A DNA stretch of 25,762 nt from an uncultured Nocardioides sp. (GCF_946885725.1 NZ_CAMPGZ010000025.1:1-25762); one strand, 5' to 3'; numbered from the stretch's first letter, positions 1-8,611 are shown. Program-made: numbers and translations. Notes: a model not told the origin generated them from the letters alone.

Positions 1-651
<651 letters not shown>

Positions 652-652
<1 letters not shown>

Positions 653-1818
653 CAGGCGGTCCCTCCGTTGGTCGAGCCCATCAGTTCGCAGAACCGGTCG
701 AACAGGTACGCCGCGTCGTGCGGCCCGGCCGCGGCCTCCGGGTGGTACTGCACCGAGAAGGCCTTGAGCCGGCCCCCTTGTGACTCTGGCTCGCGCAGCT
801 CGAGCCCCTCGACCACGTCGTCGTTGAGGCAGACGTGGCTGACCGTGGCCTCGCCGTACTCCGTGCTGGTCGGCCCGTCGAGCGGCGCGTCGACCGCGAA
901 CCCGTGGTTGTGCGCGGTGACCTCGACCTTGCCGGTGGTGCGGTCCATGACCGGCTGGTTGATGCCGCGGTGGCCGTACTTGAGCTTGTAGGTGCCGAAG
1001 CCGAGCGCGCGGCCGAACAGCTGGTTGCCGAAGCAGATCCCGAAGTAGGGCACGCCCTGCCCGAGCAGCGAGCGGAGCAGCTCGACCTGCTGGGTCGTGG
1101 CGGCCGGGTCGCCCGGGCCGTTGCTGTAGAAGACGCCGTCGGGGTTCACCGCCAGCACCTCCTCGGGCGTGACGGTCGCGGGCATCACGTGCACCTCGAT
1201 CCCGCGCTCGGCCATCATGCGGGGCGTGTTCGCCTTGATGCCGAGGTCGACCGCGGCGACGGTGAACCGCTTCTCCCCCACGGCCGGGACGACGTAGGTC
1301 TCGGTCGTGGTGACCTGGTCAGACAGCTCGGTGCCGGCCATCTCGTCGGCCTCGAGCACCCGCTTCAGCAGCGCCTGCGGATCGGTCTCGGTCGTGGAGA
1401 TGCCCACGCGCATCGCGCCGCGCTCGCGGAGGTGGCGGGTCAGCGCGCGGGTGTCGATGCCGCTGATCCCGACGACGCCCTGCTCGCGGAGCGCGTCGTC
1501 GAGCGAGCGGCGCGACCGCCAGCTCGACGGGACGCGGGCGGGATCGCGGACGACGTACCCGCTCACCCAGATCTTGCGGGACTCGGGGTCCTCGTCGTTC
1601 ATGCCGGTGTTGCCGACGTGCGGGGCGGTCATCACGACGACCTGGCGGTGGTACGACGGGTCGGTGAGCGTCTCCTGGTAGCCGGTCATGCCGGTGGAGA
1701 AGACCGCCTCGCCGAACGTCTCGCCCTCGGCGCCGTAGGACTCGCCGTGGAACGTGCGGCCGTCCTCGAGCACCAGGATCGCGGTCTTCGGGTGGTCGAG
1801 CCTGTCGAGGCCACTCAC
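652..1818 (-). CDS. carA: Carbamoyl-phosphate synthase small (glutaminase) subunit
   Basis: Glutamine amidotransferase subunit that hydrolyses glutamine and passes ammonia to CarB. It has 388 residues, normal for the family. The N-terminal CPSase small-chain domain covers about 12-150, and the class I GATase domain about 185-380, with nucleophile Cys262 in GICFGNQL and His359/Glu361 in QYHPEA. The start is a GTG at 1816-1818 that overlaps the preceding gene's stop (GTGA). Residues 2-11 ([10 protein letters not shown]) are encoded by a dispersed 26-bp repeat and look foreign to the family; normal homology starts at about [11 protein letters not shown] start inside the core (GTG at residue 16) would remove a conserved strand, so the GTG at 1818 is preferred. 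Confidence 0.97.
1790..1815. repeat. Dispersed 26-bp repeat, copy 1 (inside carA 5' end)
   Basis: Core GGTCGAGCCTGTCGAG flanked by GTG and CCAC-type ends. It differs from the copy at 21637-21662 by one base in 26 (G for A in the right flank). It contains two TCGA sites and partly symmetrical ends. Read on the minus strand it encodes SGLDRLDHP directly after the carA GTG start. I recall the same kind of repeat being widespread in Nocardioidaceae and relatives; that is memory, not a search. Confidence 0.75.
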
Positions 1819-2336
1819 TGGGCGTTCTCCTTCGTCAGCTTGCCGATCGCGCGGATCCAGGCGTTGTGCGCCTCGGTCACGCCCTTGTCCTGGACCGCCT
1901 CGTCGGTGAGCCGGAAGCCGGTGTCGAGGGTGAGGTCGCCGTGCTGCCAGGTCACGACGAGTACCCCGTGCGGCGGCACGACCTTCCCGGCGATGCCCTG
2001 GTCGTGCCGGGCCCCGCGCAGTGCGGCGGCGGGGATCCGGAACGGCCCGGCGAGCCTGACCACGTCGAGGCCCTCGGCGGACAGATTCAGCCGGGTCGTG
2101 CTGCGGGCGCCCAGGCCGCGCGCGGTGACCCGGTCGAGCCAGTCACCGGCGACGGTGGTGCCGAAGTAGCGCGCTCCCCCGACCAGATTCGCCTCGGGCA
2201 TCTCCGCGACCGGCGGGACCGGGACGAGCGGCGGGAGGTCGTGCTTGGTCGACCGGCCCTTCCAGCCGCGCCACATGCCCAGGTAGGCCAGCACCAGCAC
2301 ACCGCCCAGGACGCCGACGGCCTGCCAGGTCGTCAT
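1815..2336 (-). CDS. Conserved membrane-anchored protein of the actinobacterial pyr operon (Rv1382-like, PH-like fold suspected)
   Basis: A 173-residue protein with one N-terminal membrane segment (about residues 4-22) and a short basic stretch after it ([11 protein letters not shown]). The soluble domain is rich in beta-type sequence (about 50-165). In Mycobacterium the gene at this exact place, between pyrC and carA, is Rv1382, annotated only as a membrane or exported protein. Relatives are often described as PH-like, which I infer from position and pattern, not from a search. The ATG at 2336 follows the pyrC stop by 52 bp, and its stop overlaps the carA GTG by 4 bp, so it belongs to the operon. 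No catalytic motif is visible and its role in pyrimidine synthesis is unknown. Confidence 0.85.
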   Translation of the reverse strand: MTTWQAVGVLGGVLVLAYLGMWRGWKGRSTKHDLPPLVPVPPVAEMPEANLVGGARYFGTTVAGDWLDRVTARGLGARSTTRLNLSAEGLDVVRLAGPFRIPAAALRGARHDQGIAGKVVPPHGVLVVTWQHGDLTLDTGFRLTDEAVQDKGVTEAHNAWIRAIGKLTKENAQ

Positions 2337-2353
2337 TCGGGGTCCCCGCCGCG

Positions 2354-2389
2354 GTGCGAGCGAAGCGAGCAGCGTTGTGGGGTGAGCAC
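2354..2389. repeat. Possible dispersed repeat in the pyrC-orf gap
   Basis: A 36-bp stretch bounded by GTGC and GCAC, containing GCGAGCGAAGCGAGC (two GCGAGC units) followed by AGCGTTGTGGGGTGAG. It ends at the last base of the pyrC stop codon and fills most of the 52-bp gap between pyrC and the next gene. Such GCGAGCGAAGCGAGC blocks recur in actinobacterial genomes as I remember them, but only one copy lies in this window, so repeat status is inferred. Confidence 0.35.
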
Positions 2390-3690
2390 TACGTGAGCTT
2401 TCCGTCGAGGACGGTCGGACGGCCGCGCAGGAACGTCGCGACGACGCGGCCGGGCAGCTCCATGCCGGCGTACGGCGTGTTGCGGCTCAGCGACGCGGTC
2501 TCCGTCGGGTCCACGACGCGGGTGGCGCTCGCGTCGTACAGCACGAAGCTCGCGGGCTCGCCGGCCGCGATGGGGCGGCCGTGACCGGACAGCCGGCCGA
2601 TCTCGGCGGGCTTGCTCGACATCCGCTCCGCGACGCCGGCCCAGTCGAGCAGCCCGGTGTCGACCATCGTGGCCTGCACGATCGACAGCGCGGTCTCGAG
2701 GCCGAGCATGCCGAACGCCGCGGCCTGCCACTCGCAGTCCTTGTCCTCGTGCGGGTGCGGCGCGTGGTCGGTGGCGACCACGTCGATGGTGCCGTCGGCG
2801 AGACCCACGCGGAGCGCCTCGACGTCCGCGGCCGAGCGCAGCGGCGGGTTGACCTTGTAGATCGGGTCGTAGGTCAGCGCCTTCTCGTCGGTGAGCAGCA
2901 GGTGGTGCGGGCACGCCTCGGCGGTGACGTTCCAGCCCTTGCTCTTGGCCCAGCGCACGATCTCGACCGAGCCGGCGGTCGACACGTGGCAGACGTGCAG
3001 CCGCGAGTCGACGTGAGCGGCGAGCAGGCAGTCGCGGGCGATGATCGCCTCCTCGGCGACCGCCGGCCAGCCGCGCAGGCCGAGGCGGCCGGAGAGCTCG
3101 CCCTCGTTCATCTGCGCGTCCTCGGTGAGGCGCGGCTCCTGGGCGTGCTGGGCGACGACGCCGTCGAACGCCTTGACGTACTCCAGTGCCCGGCGCATGA
3201 GCACCGCGTCGGAGACGCACCTGCCGTCGTCGGAGAACACCCGCACCCGTGCGGCGGAGTCGGCCATCGCGCCGAGCTCGGCGAGGCGCTCGCCCTCGAG
3301 GCCGACGGTGACCGCGCCGACCGGGAACACGTCGCAGTGGCCGGCCTCGCGGCCGAGCCGCCAGACCTGCTCGACGACGCCCGCGGTGTCGGCGACCGGG
3401 TCGGTGTTGGCCATCGCGTGCACGGCGGTGAAACCGCCGAGCGCCGCGGCCTGGGTGCCGGTGTCGACGGTCTCGGCGTCCTCGCGGCCGGGCTCGCGCA
3501 GGTGGGTGTGCAGGTCGACGAGGCCGGGGAGGGCGATGAGACCCCCGTCAGCAGTGGCAGCGTCGACGATCTCCGCGCCCTCGGCGGTGAGGCCGGCGCC
3601 GACCTCGGTGACCCGCTCGTCCTCGACGCGGATGTCGGTCGGGTCGCCGCCGAGGATCCGGGCGTTCCTGATCAGGTAGGTGGTGCTCAC
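2389..3690 (-). CDS. pyrC: Dihydroorotase (class I)
   Basis: Zinc amidohydrolase that interconverts carbamoyl-aspartate and dihydroorotate, third step of UMP synthesis. It has 433 residues, typical for the class I enzyme. Metal ligands are visible: His61 and His63 in [10 protein letters not shown], Asp153 in FSDDG (the class I aspartate bridge), His182, His235 in CHVSTAG and catalytic Asp308 in ATDHAPH. The start is a GTG at 3688-3690 that overlaps the pyrB stop (GTGA). The frame stays open far upstream, but only through pyrB in the wrong frame, so the longer reading is rejected. The stop is TAG at 2389-2391. Confidence 0.97.
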   Translation of the reverse strand: MSTTYLIRNARILGGDPTDIRVEDERVTEVGAGLTAEGAEIVDAATADGGLIALPGLVDLHTHLREPGREDAETVDTGTQAAALGGFTAVHAMANTDPVADTAGVVEQVWRLGREAGHCDVFPVGAVTVGLEGERLAELGAMADSAARVRVFSDDGRCVSDAVLMRRALEYVKAFDGVVAQHAQEPRLTEDAQMNEGELSGRLGLRGWPAVAEEAIIARDCLLAAHVDSRLHVCHVSTAGSVEIVRWAKSKGWNVTAEACPHHLLLTDEKALTYDPIYKVNPPLRSAADVEALRVGLADGTIDVVATDHAPHPHEDKDCEWQAAAFGMLGLETALSIVQATMVDTGLLDWAGVAERMSSKPAEIGRLSGHGRPIAAGEPASFVLYDASATRVVDPTETASLSRNTPYAGMELPGRVVATFLRGRPTVLDGKLT

Positions 3691-4640
3691 TCGTCTCCCT
3701 CGGCGTTCTTCGACAGGGCCGGCTCGGAGCCGCCCAGCAGCAGGTACAGGACGGCCATCCGCACGGCGACACCGTTCGTCACCTGCTCGACGATCACCGA
3801 GCGGTCGGAGTCGGCGACGTCGGCGGTGATCTCCATGCCCCGGATCATCGGGCCGGGGTGCATCACGATCGTGTGGTCCTGGAGGCCGGCCATCCGGCGG
3901 CCGTCGAGGCCGTAGCGGCGGGAGTACTCGCGGACCGTCGGGAAGAACGCGGCGTTCATCCGCTCGCGCTGGACCCGCAGCATCATCACGACGTCGGCCT
4001 TCGGCAGCACCGCGTCGAGGTCGTACGACGTCTCCACGCCCCACCCGTCGACGCCGTACGGCAGCAGCGTCGGCGGGGCGACCAGCGTGACCTCGGCGCC
4101 GAGTGTGCGCAGCAGCAGCGCGTTGGAGCGGGCGACCCGGCTGTGCAGCACGTCGCCGACGATCGCGACCCGGCGGCCGTCGAGGTTGCCGAGATGCCGC
4201 CACATCGTGAACGCGTCGAGCAGCGCCTGGGTGGGGTGCTCGTGGGTGCCGTCGCCGGCGTTCACCACGCTGGCACGCGACCAGCCGGCGTTGGCGAGCA
4301 GGTGCGGCGCGCCGGAGGCGTTGTGCCGGACGACCACAGCGTCCGCGCCCATCGCCTCGAGGGTCAGGGCGGTGTCCTTCAGCGACTCGCCCTTGCTCAG
4401 CGACGAGCCCTTGGCGGAGAAGTTGATGACGTCGGCCGAGAGTCGCTTGGCGGCGGCCTCGAACGAGATCCGGGTGCGCGTGGAGTCCTCGAAGAAGAGG
4501 TTCACGATCGTGCGGCCGCGCAGCGCGGGCAGCTTCTTGATCGGCCGGTCCGCCAGCGAGCGGAGCTCCTCGGCCGTGGTCAGGATCAGCTCGGCGTCGT
4601 CGCGGGACAGGTCGCCGGCGCTCAGCAGGTGCTTCTTCAT
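3687..4640 (-). CDS. pyrB: Aspartate carbamoyltransferase, catalytic chain
   Basis: Condenses carbamoyl phosphate with aspartate, the committed step of pyrimidine synthesis. It has 317 residues. The carbamoyl-phosphate-binding STRTR motif is at 53-57, the mobile lysine loop SLSKGESL is near Lys83, and HPTQ is at 135-138; [11 protein letters not shown] near 255-270 matches the aspartate-binding side. No pyrI regulatory gene is present, as usual in Actinobacteria. The ATG at 4640 overlaps the pyrR stop by 4 bp (ATGA), so synthesis is likely coupled to pyrR translation. Confidence 0.98.
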   Translation of the reverse strand: MKKHLLSAGDLSRDDAELILTTAEELRSLADRPIKKLPALRGRTIVNLFFEDSTRTRISFEAAAKRLSADVINFSAKGSSLSKGESLKDTALTLEAMGADAVVVRHNASGAPHLLANAGWSRASVVNAGDGTHEHPTQALLDAFTMWRHLGNLDGRRVAIVGDVLHSRVARSNALLLRTLGAEVTLVAPPTLLPYGVDGWGVETSYDLDAVLPKADVVMMLRVQRERMNAAFFPTVREYSRRYGLDGRRMAGLQDHTIVMHPGPMIRGMEITADVADSDRSVIVEQVTNGVAVRMAVLYLLLGGSEPALSKNAEGDE

Positions 4641-5266
4641 CGGCTCTCCTCCGCCTTGCCGTCACCGGAACCGCCGTCGGACCCGTTGCCGTGCGCCGTG
4701 CCCGAGATGACCACGGCGTCCTCGTCGTCGAACTCGGCGAGGTGCACCGAGACTTTCTCGACCAGCGAGGTCGGGAGGTTCTTGCCGACGAAGTCGGCGC
4801 GGATCGGCAGCTCTCGGTGGCCGCGGTCGACCAGGACGGCGAGCCGCACGGCCTTGGGCCGGCCGAGGTCGTTCATCGCGTCGAGCGCGGCGCGGATGGT
4901 GCGGCCCGAGAAGAGCACGTCGTCGACGAGCACCACGACCTTGTCGTCGATCCCGTCCGAGGGGATGTCGGTGCGCATCAGCGCGCGGGCCGGGCGGAGC
5001 CGCAGATCGTCCCGGTACATCGTCACGTCGAGCGACCCGACCGCGACGTCGTGCCCCTCGACCGAGGCCATCTTGGCGGCGATGCGCTCCGCGAGCGGGA
5101 CGCCGCGGGTGGGGATGCCCAAGAGGAGAAGGTTCGAGGCGCCCTTGTTGCGCTCGAGGATCTCGTGGGCGATGCGGGTGAGGGCGCGGGATACGTCACG
5201 CGCATCCATCACCGTGCGTGGACTGCTGCCGAGGTGGGCGGCTGGTGCGTTGGCTTGGGCACACAC
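4637..5266 (-). CDS. pyrR: PyrR bifunctional regulator / uracil phosphoribosyltransferase
   Basis: RNA-binding repressor of the pyr operon with a PRT fold. The PRPP-binding loop [12 protein letters not shown] is at about 113-124 and the conserved GIPTRG at 50-55; DVTMYRDDL and [21 protein letters not shown] are also PyrR signatures. Start choice: a GTG at 5264-5266 gives 209 residues and lies 12 nt after a strong AGAAGGAGGT Shine-Dalgarno (5278-5287). The ATG at 5207-5209 (190 residues) is closer to the conserved core but has no ribosome site. The mycobacterial protein also has a short N-terminal tail, which favours the GTG. The C-terminus carries a Gly/Ser/Asp tail beyond the fold. Confidence 0.93.
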   Translation of the reverse strand: MCAQANAPAAHLGSSPRTVMDARDVSRALTRIAHEILERNKGASNLLLLGIPTRGVPLAERIAAKMASVEGHDVAVGSLDVTMYRDDLRLRPARALMRTDIPSDGIDDKVVVLVDDVLFSGRTIRAALDAMNDLGRPKAVRLAVLVDRGHRELPIRADFVGKNLPTSLVEKVSVHLAEFDDEDAVVISGTAHGNGSDGGSGDGKAEESR

Positions 5267-5277
5267 GAGCTCGTCTG

Positions 5278-5287
5278 ACCTCCTTCT
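5278..5287 (-). promoter_or_regulatory. Strong ribosome binding site of pyrR
   Basis: On the minus strand it reads AGAAGGAGGT, near-perfect complementarity to the 16S 3' end, 11 nt before the chosen GTG (12 nt from the GGAGG core). It starts right after the 3' side of the PyrR-binding hairpin, so protein bound there could mask it. It is the main evidence for the pyrR start choice. Confidence 0.7.
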
Positions 5288-5303
5288 CCGCCTCACGGGA
5301 CGG
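5288..5303 (-). promoter_or_regulatory. PyrR-binding RNA hairpin in the pyr leader
   Basis: The minus strand reads CCGTCCCGTGAGGCGG. It contains UCCCGUGAGG, an exact match to the UCCNGNGAGG core of the PyrR-binding loop known from Bacillus attenuators. It can fold as CCG/CGG lower stem, bulged U, CC/GG upper stem and a CGUGA loop. The hairpin abuts the pyrR Shine-Dalgarno, and I see no antiterminator/terminator pair. This fits the translational-repression mode described for mycobacterial PyrR rather than Bacillus-type attenuation. Confidence 0.82.
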
Positions 5304-5330
5304 CTCGTTAAAGGATGTCGATCGCTCTCC

Positions 5331-5336
5331 ACCCTA
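5331..5336 (-). promoter_or_regulatory. Candidate -10 element for the pyr operon
   Basis: Minus-strand TAGGGT, overlapping the TAG stop of the upstream oxidoreductase gene. Transcription from about 5324 would give a leader of roughly 58 nt carrying the PyrR hairpin. No convincing -35 is seen. The same TAGGGT hexamer recurs before other genes in this window. Confidence 0.4.
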
Positions 5337-6707
5337 ACAGTCGAGCTGCTTGACCGCCTCGTCGACCGCACGGTGGAACGTCGGGTAGGCGTAGATCATC
5401 GACCGCAGCCGCTGCACCGGCACCTCGGCGTGCACGACCGTCGCGAGCATCGAGAGCACCTCGCCGCCGGCCGGGCCGACGGCGGTCGCGCCGACCAGCA
5501 CGCCGCGGTCGGCGTCGGCGACCAGCTTGATGACGCCCTCGGCCTTCGCGATCCAGCCGCGGGTGGAGGCGCTCAGGTCGGTGGTGCCGACCTGGACGTT
5601 CAGCCCGGCGTCGCGGGCCTGCCGCTCGGTCATCCCGACGCTGCCGACCTCGGGGTCGGTGAAGGTGACCCGCGGGACGGCGTGGTACGCCGCCTCGGGG
5701 CCGTCCTGGCCGAGGATGTCGCGGACTGCGATCGCGGCCTGGTACATCGACACGTGGGTGAACGCTCCCTTGCCGGTGATGTCGCCGATCGCCCAGAGCC
5801 CGTCGGCACCCGTGACGCGCATCCGGCCGTCGGTGTCCAGGGTGCGCTGCCCGGGGTCGAGACCGACCGTGTCCAGCCCGACGTCGGCGATGTTGGTGCG
5901 CCGGCCGGTGGCGACGAGCAGCCGGTCGGCGGTGAGGGTCTGGCCGGCCGCCTCGACGGTGAACGTGCCGTCGTCGTACGACACCCGCTCGACCGAGGTG
6001 TCCGTGAGCACCTGGATGCCCTCGCGGGCGAACACGTCGGCGACGACCTTGCTCGCCTCGGGCTCCTCGACGGCGAGGATCCGGTCGAACAGCTCGACGA
6101 CCGTCACACGCGTGCCGAAGCGGGCGAACGCCTGCGCCATCTCCGCGCCGATCGCGCCGCCGCCGAGCACGACCAGGGACGCGGGCGCGGTCTCGGCGCG
6201 GACGGCGTCGCGGTTGGTCCAGTACGGCGTGTCCGCCAGCCCGTCGACCGGCGGCGCGGCGGGCTCGGTGCCGGTGTTGAGCACGACGCCCCGGCGAGCG
6301 GTCCAGGTCTCGCCAGCTACCTCGACCTGCCGGGGGCCGGCCAGCCGCGCCGCGCCGTGCAGCACCGTGGCCCCGGCCTTCTGCAGCCGCTCGACCGCGA
6401 TCGTGTCGTCCCAGTCGGCGGTGGCCTCCTCCTTGATGCGGCGCGCGACCGCCGCCCAGTCGGCCGTGACGGTCGCCGTACCCGCGAGGTCGTCGACCCG
6501 CCGCGCCTCGGCGAGCACGTCGGCGGCGCGGACCATCATCTTGCTGGGGATGCAGCCGTAGTAGGGACACTCGCCGCCCACCAGCCGCCGGTCCACGGCC
6601 AGCACCTCGAGGCCGGCCTGTGCGAGCTGGGTCGCGGCGGACTCCCCGCCGGGCCCGAGCCCGACGACCACGACGTCGACTTCGCGTCCGTTTCCCGGGC
6701 TGGTCAT
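5334..6707 (-). CDS. FAD/NAD(P)-dependent pyridine nucleotide-disulfide oxidoreductase homologue, atypical C-terminal active site
   Basis: A 457-residue protein with the lipoamide dehydrogenase/mercuric reductase architecture: N-terminal FAD motif VVVGLGPGG (14-21), redox disulfide Cys47/Cys52 in [16 protein letters not shown] motif [11 protein letters not shown] (180-190), second FAD motif LWAIGDITG (304-312) and a C-terminal dimerisation domain from about 345. The usual HxHPTxxE catalytic motif reads YAYPTFHR (439-446), so the base histidine and its glutamate partner are both missing. It has no MerA-type HMA domain or C-terminal Cys-Cys, though a single Cys is the last residue. A lipoamide or mercury substrate is therefore unlikely; a quinone reductase (LpdA-like) or other electron-transfer role is possible. 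The substrate cannot be named. Confidence 0.88.
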   Translation of the reverse strand: MTSPGNGREVDVVVVGLGPGGESAATQLAQAGLEVLAVDRRLVGGECPYYGCIPSKMMVRAADVLAEARRVDDLAGTATVTADWAAVARRIKEEATADWDDTIAVERLQKAGATVLHGAARLAGPRQVEVAGETWTARRGVVLNTGTEPAAPPVDGLADTPYWTNRDAVRAETAPASLVVLGGGAIGAEMAQAFARFGTRVTVVELFDRILAVEEPEASKVVADVFAREGIQVLTDTSVERVSYDDGTFTVEAAGQTLTADRLLVATGRRTNIADVGLDTVGLDPGQRTLDTDGRMRVTGADGLWAIGDITGKGAFTHVSMYQAAIAVRDILGQDGPEAAYHAVPRVTFTDPEVGSVGMTERQARDAGLNVQVGTTDLSASTRGWIAKAEGVIKLVADADRGVLVGATAVGPAGGEVLSMLATVVHAEVPVQRLRSMIYAYPTFHRAVDEAVKQLDC

Positions 6708-6714
6708 GCCGGTC

Positions 6715-6720
6715 AGACTA
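6715..6720 (-). promoter_or_regulatory. Candidate -10 box for a leaderless oxidoreductase transcript
   Basis: Minus-strand TAGTCT followed by 7 nt and the ATG at 6707. The spacing fits transcription starting at or next to the start codon. It shares two bases with the opposite-strand -10 of the aldo/keto reductase. No Shine-Dalgarno is seen. Confidence 0.45.
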
Positions 6721-6724
6721 CGGT
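6719..6724 (+). promoter_or_regulatory. Candidate -10 box for a leaderless aldo/keto reductase transcript
   Basis: TACGGT followed by 6 nt and ATG at 6731. No Shine-Dalgarno is visible and the whole intergenic region is only 23 bp, so a leaderless mRNA is the simplest reading. It overlaps the divergent -10 candidate. Confidence 0.45.
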
Positions 6725-6730
6725 CGGAAC

Positions 6731-7522
6731 ATGACCCACGTCCCGCACGAGACCGTGAGCCTGGCGGCAGGCTCGATGCCGCTCCTCGGCTTCGGCACCT
6801 GGCAGATCACCGGACCGGACGCCGTCACCGCCACGGCGGCCGCGCTCGAGGTCGGCTACCGGCACCTCGACACCGCGACCGTCTACGACAACGAGGCCGA
6901 GGTCGGCCGGGCGCTCGCCGAGAGCGGCGTACCCCGCGAGGACGTCTTCCTGACGACGAAGTGCCCGCCCGAGCGCGTCGGCCGCGAGCAGGAGACGCTC
7001 GAGAACAGCCTGGAGAAGCTGCGGACCGACTACCTCGACCTGTGGCTGATCCACTGGACGGTCGACTCCGCCGACGACCGCCGCAGGGTCTGGGAGGCGT
7101 TCATCGCCGCCCAGGAGGAGGGCCTGGTGCGGGACATCGGTGTCAGCAACTACTCCCCCGCCCAGATAGACGAGCTCGTCCGGGCCACCGGCGTGACGCC
7201 GGTCGTGAACCAGATCAAGTGGAGCCCGCTGCTGTACGACGCGGCGCTCGCGCGCGAGCTGGCCGACCGCGACATCGTGCTGGAGGGCTACAGCGGCCTG
7301 CGCGGCGGCACGCTCACCAACGAGACCATCTGCGAGATCGCCGAGCGGCACGGCCGCACGCCCGCGCAGGTGATCGTGAAGTGGCACCTGCAGCACGAGT
7401 TCGTGGTGATCCCGAAGTCCAGCAAGCCCGAGCGCATCGCCTCCAACGCCGACGTCGCCGACTTCGAGCTCAGCGACGCCGAGATGACCCGGCTCGACAA
7501 GCTGGGCTCAGGGCGTCAGTGA
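6731..7522 (+). CDS. Aldo/keto reductase
   Basis: NADPH-dependent reductase of the AKR superfamily with 263 residues, in the short AKR5-like size range. It forms a single TIM barrel. The catalytic tetrad is visible: Asp47 and Tyr52 in LDTATVYDNE, Lys77 in TTKCP and His108 in LWLIHW. The C-terminal cofactor site is represented by VIPKSSKPERIASN. Typical substrates are small carbonyl compounds such as 2,5-diketogluconate-like or methylglyoxal-type molecules; the sequence does not say which. The gene is divergent from the flavin oxidoreductase, and its last 15 bp overlap tail-to-tail with the nitronate monooxygenase-like gene. An upstream in-frame start at 6620 would run through the divergent gene and is rejected. 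Confidence 0.93.
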   Translation: MTHVPHETVSLAAGSMPLLGFGTWQITGPDAVTATAAALEVGYRHLDTATVYDNEAEVGRALAESGVPREDVFLTTKCPPERVGREQETLENSLEKLRTDYLDLWLIHWTVDSADDRRRVWEAFIAAQEEGLVRDIGVSNYSPAQIDELVRATGVTPVVNQIKWSPLLYDAALARELADRDIVLEGYSGLRGGTLTNETICEIAERHGRTPAQVIVKWHLQHEFVVIPKSSKPERIASNADVADFELSDAEMTRLDKLGSGRQ

Positions 7523-8518
7523 CCGGGTGATCTCGGCGGCCGGGCCGGGTCGCGCCAGCGCGTGCCCGGTGCCGGCCCACAGGTGCGCGACCTGCGCGTC
7601 GCCGGCCGCCACCGCGGCCTTCCGCAGCGGGGCCGTGAGGTGGTGCAGCTGCGGGTACGCCGCCGGGGCGTCCCGGTGCTCGGCGATGAACCGGTTGGCC
7701 AGCCCGCGCGCCCACCGGCCGGTGTAGGCCCGGGTCAGCTCCGTCACCTCGAACGCCGGGTCGGTCAGCGCCTTCCTGTGCAGGGGGTTGGTGCCCGCCT
7801 CGTCGGCGAGGAGGTACGCCGTACCGCAGAGGGCGGCGACGGCGCCGGCCCCCAGCACCGCCTCGACGCCGGCCGCGTCCATCACGGCGCCGCCGGCGAC
7901 GAGCGGGACGTCCACGGCCGCGCGGACGTCGCGGACCAGCTCGGGCAGTGGCTGCGTGCTCGGCTCCGCCAGCAGGTCCCAGGTGCCGCGGTGCGCGCCG
8001 GCGTCCGGACCCTGCACGACGAGCGACTGCGCGCCGCGGACGACCGCCTCACGGGCCTCGTCGGCCGTCGTCACCGTCACCGCGGTGTGCACGCCGGCGT
8101 CCGCGAGGCGGCTGAGTACCTCGGCCTCGGGGCAGCCGAACGTGAACGACACCAGGTCCGGCCGCTCGTCCAGCACCAGCTCGAGCTTGGCCCGGCGGCC
8201 GTCGTCGTCCCACGTCGGCTCGCCCAGGGTGGCGCCGAGCCGCTTCGCTTCGGGTTCCAGTGCGGCGCGGTAGGCGTCGAGCTCCTCCTTGATTGGCTCG
8301 TGCCGTTCGACTATGAACACATTTAGTGCGAGCGGGCCGGAGGTCGCGGCACGCACGGCGGCGAGGTCGTCGGCCACCGCGGCCGCGGTCTTGTAGCCGG
8401 CCGCGACGTACCCCAGCCCGCCCGCCTCCGTCACCGCGGCCGCGAGCGCGGGCGTCGACGCGCCGCCGGCCATCGGTGCGGCCACGACGGGACGGTCGAG
8501 GTCACGGAGGTCGAGCAC
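7508..8518 (-). CDS. Nitronate monooxygenase / 2-nitropropane dioxygenase family FMN enzyme
   Basis: A 336-residue flavin TIM barrel. N-terminal PVVAAPMAGGASTP and GGLGYVAAGY match the NMO family's FMN-binding opening. The QGPDAGAHRG segment carries the family's conserved histidine (His176), and PLVAGGAVMDAAGVEAVLGAGA is the phosphate-binding region. Family members oxidise alkyl nitronates such as propionate 3-nitronate with O2, but related enoyl reductases share this fold, so the substrate is unproven. The start is a GTG at 8516-8518 with a TAGCCT box 6 nt upstream and no Shine-Dalgarno. The stop lies inside the aldo/keto reductase end. Confidence 0.88.
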   Translation of the reverse strand: MLDLRDLDRPVVAAPMAGGASTPALAAAVTEAGGLGYVAAGYKTAAAVADDLAAVRAATSGPLALNVFIVERHEPIKEELDAYRAALEPEAKRLGATLGEPTWDDDGRRAKLELVLDERPDLVSFTFGCPEAEVLSRLADAGVHTAVTVTTADEAREAVVRGAQSLVVQGPDAGAHRGTWDLLAEPSTQPLPELVRDVRAAVDVPLVAGGAVMDAAGVEAVLGAGAVAALCGTAYLLADEAGTNPLHRKALTDPAFEVTELTRAYTGRWARGLANRFIAEHRDAPAAYPQLHHLTAPLRKAAVAAGDAQVAHLWAGTGHALARPGPAAEITRSLTP

Positions 8519-8524
8519 CCAGCC

Positions 8525-8530
8525 AGGCTA
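8525..8530 (-). promoter_or_regulatory. Candidate -10 box for a leaderless nitronate monooxygenase-like transcript
   Basis: Minus-strand TAGCCT, then 6 nt, then the GTG start at 8518. It has the same spacing as the other leaderless candidates in this window, with no Shine-Dalgarno between. Confidence 0.45.
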
Positions 8531-8545
8531 GACCGCCGATGAATC

Positions 8546-8562
8546 ACCGGCCGCCCGCCGGT
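8546..8562. other. Small inverted repeat in the divergent intergenic region
   Basis: ACCGGC and GCCGGT separated by 5 bp, between the nitronate monooxygenase-like gene and the small Cys-rich gene. It could be an operator or a weak hairpin. In this GC-rich DNA a 6-bp palindrome is weak evidence. The rest of 8519-8611 shows nothing else firm besides the ribosome site at about 8596-8603. Confidence 0.2.
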
Positions 8563-8611
8563 CTCTTCCCATGAAGGCACACACAGCCACGTTGCGGAGG
8601 AGGTGACGACG

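Noticed and set aside
835..2169. 444-residue open frame on the plus strand
   Set aside because: Antisense shadow of carA and the membrane-protein gene; Ala/Asp/Arg/Gly/Val-rich with no family signature.
5337..5371. Longer N-terminus for pyrR starting at 5371
   Set aside because: It would run through the PyrR hairpin and Shine-Dalgarno and into the end of the oxidoreductase gene; the Arg/Ser-rich extension has no family support.
3858..6734. 958-residue open frame on the plus strand
   Set aside because: Antisense to pyrB, pyrR and the oxidoreductase, all strongly supported by motifs. Its translation is low-complexity Arg/Gly/Asp/Val, a typical shadow in very GC-rich DNA.
8571..8606. 11-codon frame (MKAHTATLRRR) just before the small Cys-rich gene, a possible leader peptide
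   Set aside because: No ribosome site and its stop overlaps the downstream Shine-Dalgarno only by the common GGTGA pattern; too short to support without conservation data.
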